Shown: positions 6,069-7,226 of the stretch, in pieces
Layout: every line of letters begins with the position of its first letter
Numbering within the stretch: position 1 is the first letter of the stretch
Source of the DNA: Clostridia bacterium
GTDB taxonomy: Bacteria; Bacillota; Clostridia; Oscillospirales; CAG-272
Length of the DNA stretch: 7,226 nt
Direction: 5' to 3'
Assembly (NCBI GenBank): GCA_017629395.1
Contig: JAGBXH010000153.1
Span: 1-7,226 of the forward strand
The notes under the pieces: generated by a model
The model's input: only the letters and a program-made list of their open reading frames with translations
Database searches by the model: none
Told to the model about the DNA's origin: nothing
Made by a program: the position numbers and the translations under genes

Positions 6069-7226
6069 TTAGTCTGTATAAAATGTAAGCGGCTTCAAGC
6101 GTACGATCGCTTTTCCGAGCACGGTGCGCTCGTCAATAAACCCGATCGTGCGGCTATCTGCGGAAAAGTTTCGGTTGTCACCCATGACGAACAGCTTCCC
6201 CTCGGGCACGGTAAACGTATAATCACCGGTTTCTTGATTATAATTTGCTTGCAAGGGATTATTGTTCGAATACAGATTGTCAACCCAGTCAAATTGGTCG
6301 CCGAACTCCGTTTTGTCACGATTATAGTACGTGGCAAATTCATCAACGTAGTGAATCGTTTCACCGGTTTCTGCATCAGAAATCAAAATCGTTTTATTTT
6401 CAAAGTTCAAAACGACCTGTTGCCCCTCGGTAGCGATCACGCGCTTGACCAAAGGCTTTTGATATCTTTCGGTCTGGTGAAACACAACGACGTCACCGTT
6501 GTCGGGTGCATAAAACAGATCGCTGATGATCAGCATTTGTCCATCCTGAAAGGAGTTCTTCATAGACTCTCCGTCAACGCGGCAAAGCCTTGCACAAAAC
6601 GTAAACAGAATGAGGACCATGGTAATAGAGAGCACGAATATTTCAAGATAATCAAACAAATTTGATGCAAAAGCCCCGTTCTTTGACTTTGGTTTTGCAT
6701 TTGAGGCGGAAGAATCGGCTTGCTCTTCAATAACAATGCTAAGAAGATCGTGACCGTGTTCAATATTAACGTTGGTGTTACGGGCATTCTGCTCATCAAA
6801 GCATTCTACACCCGTATACTGCTTTTTAGAATCATAGAGCATGAACGGAACAGGATCGGAGGAATGGGTACGAATTTCCAGAGGCGTGGGGTGATCTGGA
6901 AGCACTAAAATCTTAAAATCATCACCGCTGCCTGCAAGGTATTCATATACCGGCTTAAGGATCTTTTGATCGATAAGCTCAATGGAAAGCACCTTATTAT
7001 CGATCTCACCGCGATGTCCGCATTCATCCGGACCCTCAACGTGTACGTACACAAATTGTGAGCCTGATTCAAAGGCTTCAATAGCAGCCTGCGCCTTGCC
7101 CTCATAGTTCGTATGCACGTTACCTGTAGCGCCCGGAACGTCAATAGAGCGCATGCCTGCACAAAGTCCGATACCCTTGATCAGATCAACAGCAGAAATT
7201 ACCGCACCCTCAATGCCCCATTTTTC
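6069..7226 (-). CDS. lepB: Fusion: AP-superfamily phosphoglycerate mutase/proposed homoserine kinase (C-terminal half) + signal peptidase I; 5' end outside window
   Basis: One frame without stops runs from the window edge to the TAA at 6069-6071 (385 residues visible). Residues 1 to about 168 match the C-terminal half of archaeal-type cofactor-independent phosphoglycerate mutase (ApgM) and its relatives proposed as an alternative homoserine kinase: WGIEGAVISAVDLIKGIG (3-20), GATGN (32-36), metal ligands D67 and H71 in GPDECGHRGE, D111-H112 in LPDHPTP and H121 in RTHSSD. After a polar, Lys-containing linker (about 169-189), a membrane span covers about 193-214. A complete type I signal peptidase follows: catalytic S221 in GESM, general base K261 in PLVKRVIATEGQ, and GDNRNFSADSR at 349-359. 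SPase I cleaves signal peptides outside the membrane; with an N-in single span the mutase-like part would stay cytosolic. No in-frame ATG or good RBS for a separate peptidase lies before the span. Domain calls are firm; whether the fusion is natural or a lost stop/assembly error is open. Confidence 0.9.
   Translation of the reverse strand, partial: EKWGIEGAVISAVDLIKGIGLCAGMRSIDVPGATGNVHTNYEGKAQAAIEAFESGSQFVYVHVEGPDECGHRGEIDNKVLSIELIDQKILKPVYEYLAGSGDDFKILVLPDHPTPLEIRTHSSDPVPFMLYDSKKQYTGVECFDEQNARNTNVNIEHGHDLLSIVIEEQADSSASNAKPKSKNGAFASNLFDYLEIFVLSITMVLILFTFCARLCRVDGESMKNSFQDGQMLIISDLFYAPDNGDVVVFHQTERYQKPLVKRVIATEGQQVVLNFENKTILISDAETGETIHYVDEFATYYNRDKTEFGDQFDWVDNLYSNNNPLQANYNQETGDYTFTVPEGKLFVMGDNRNFSADSRTIGFIDERTVLGKAIVRLKPLTFYTD

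Noticed and set aside
6012..6665. Plus-strand frame of 217 codons opposite the signal peptidase part
   Set aside because: It is antisense to the peptidase catalytic domain, with no family resemblance.
6560..6799. Minus-strand 79-codon frame crossing the fusion junction as a separate small gene
   Set aside because: It is a shifted frame of the fusion gene with no RBS or domain, and it does not encode the peptidase N-terminus.

Overview
The window looks like chromosomal DNA from a low-to-mid GC Firmicute, most likely an uncultured or gut-type member of the Clostridia. This is inferred from strong AGGAG-type ribosome binding sites, a DUF1540 gene, the lepB-rbgA-rnhB-yraN gene order, and an archaeal-type phosphoglycerate-mutase-like protein near thrC. 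No mobile element, CRISPR array, tRNA, rRNA or recognisable riboswitch was seen.

Layout, left to right. Positions 1-488 (minus) hold the N-terminal 162 residues of trigger factor (tig), cut by the window edge, with its own near-consensus vegetative promoter at 543-571. Positions 602-1327 (minus) encode a calcineurin-like metallophosphoesterase. An 81-bp divergent spacer separates it from a plus-strand 62-residue Cys-rich DUF1540 protein (1409-1597). A perfect 11-bp hairpin (1606-1630) then lies between this gene and the convergent end of a long minus-strand operon.

That operon is transcribed right to left from beyond the window edge: a fused AP-superfamily phosphoglycerate mutase/proposed homoserine kinase plus signal peptidase I (6069-7226, partial at its 5' end), rbgA, rnhB, yraN, an M19 membrane-dipeptidase family gene, and thrC. 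Gaps are 9-21 bp and rnhB/yraN overlap by 8 bp, so the six genes are probably co-transcribed. Protein export (SPase I), ribosome assembly (RbgA) and RNA/DNA maintenance (RNase HII, YraN) are thus combined with threonine synthesis.

The most striking observation is the uninterrupted frame joining the C-terminal half of an alkaline-phosphatase-superfamily metalloenzyme to a complete type I signal peptidase. Both parts keep their catalytic residues, and the topology is plausible: enzyme in the cytosol, one membrane span, peptidase outside. Close relatives of the N-terminal enzyme have been proposed as an alternative homoserine kinase, and thrC closes the same operon, so the N-terminal part may supply the O-phosphohomoserine used by ThrC.
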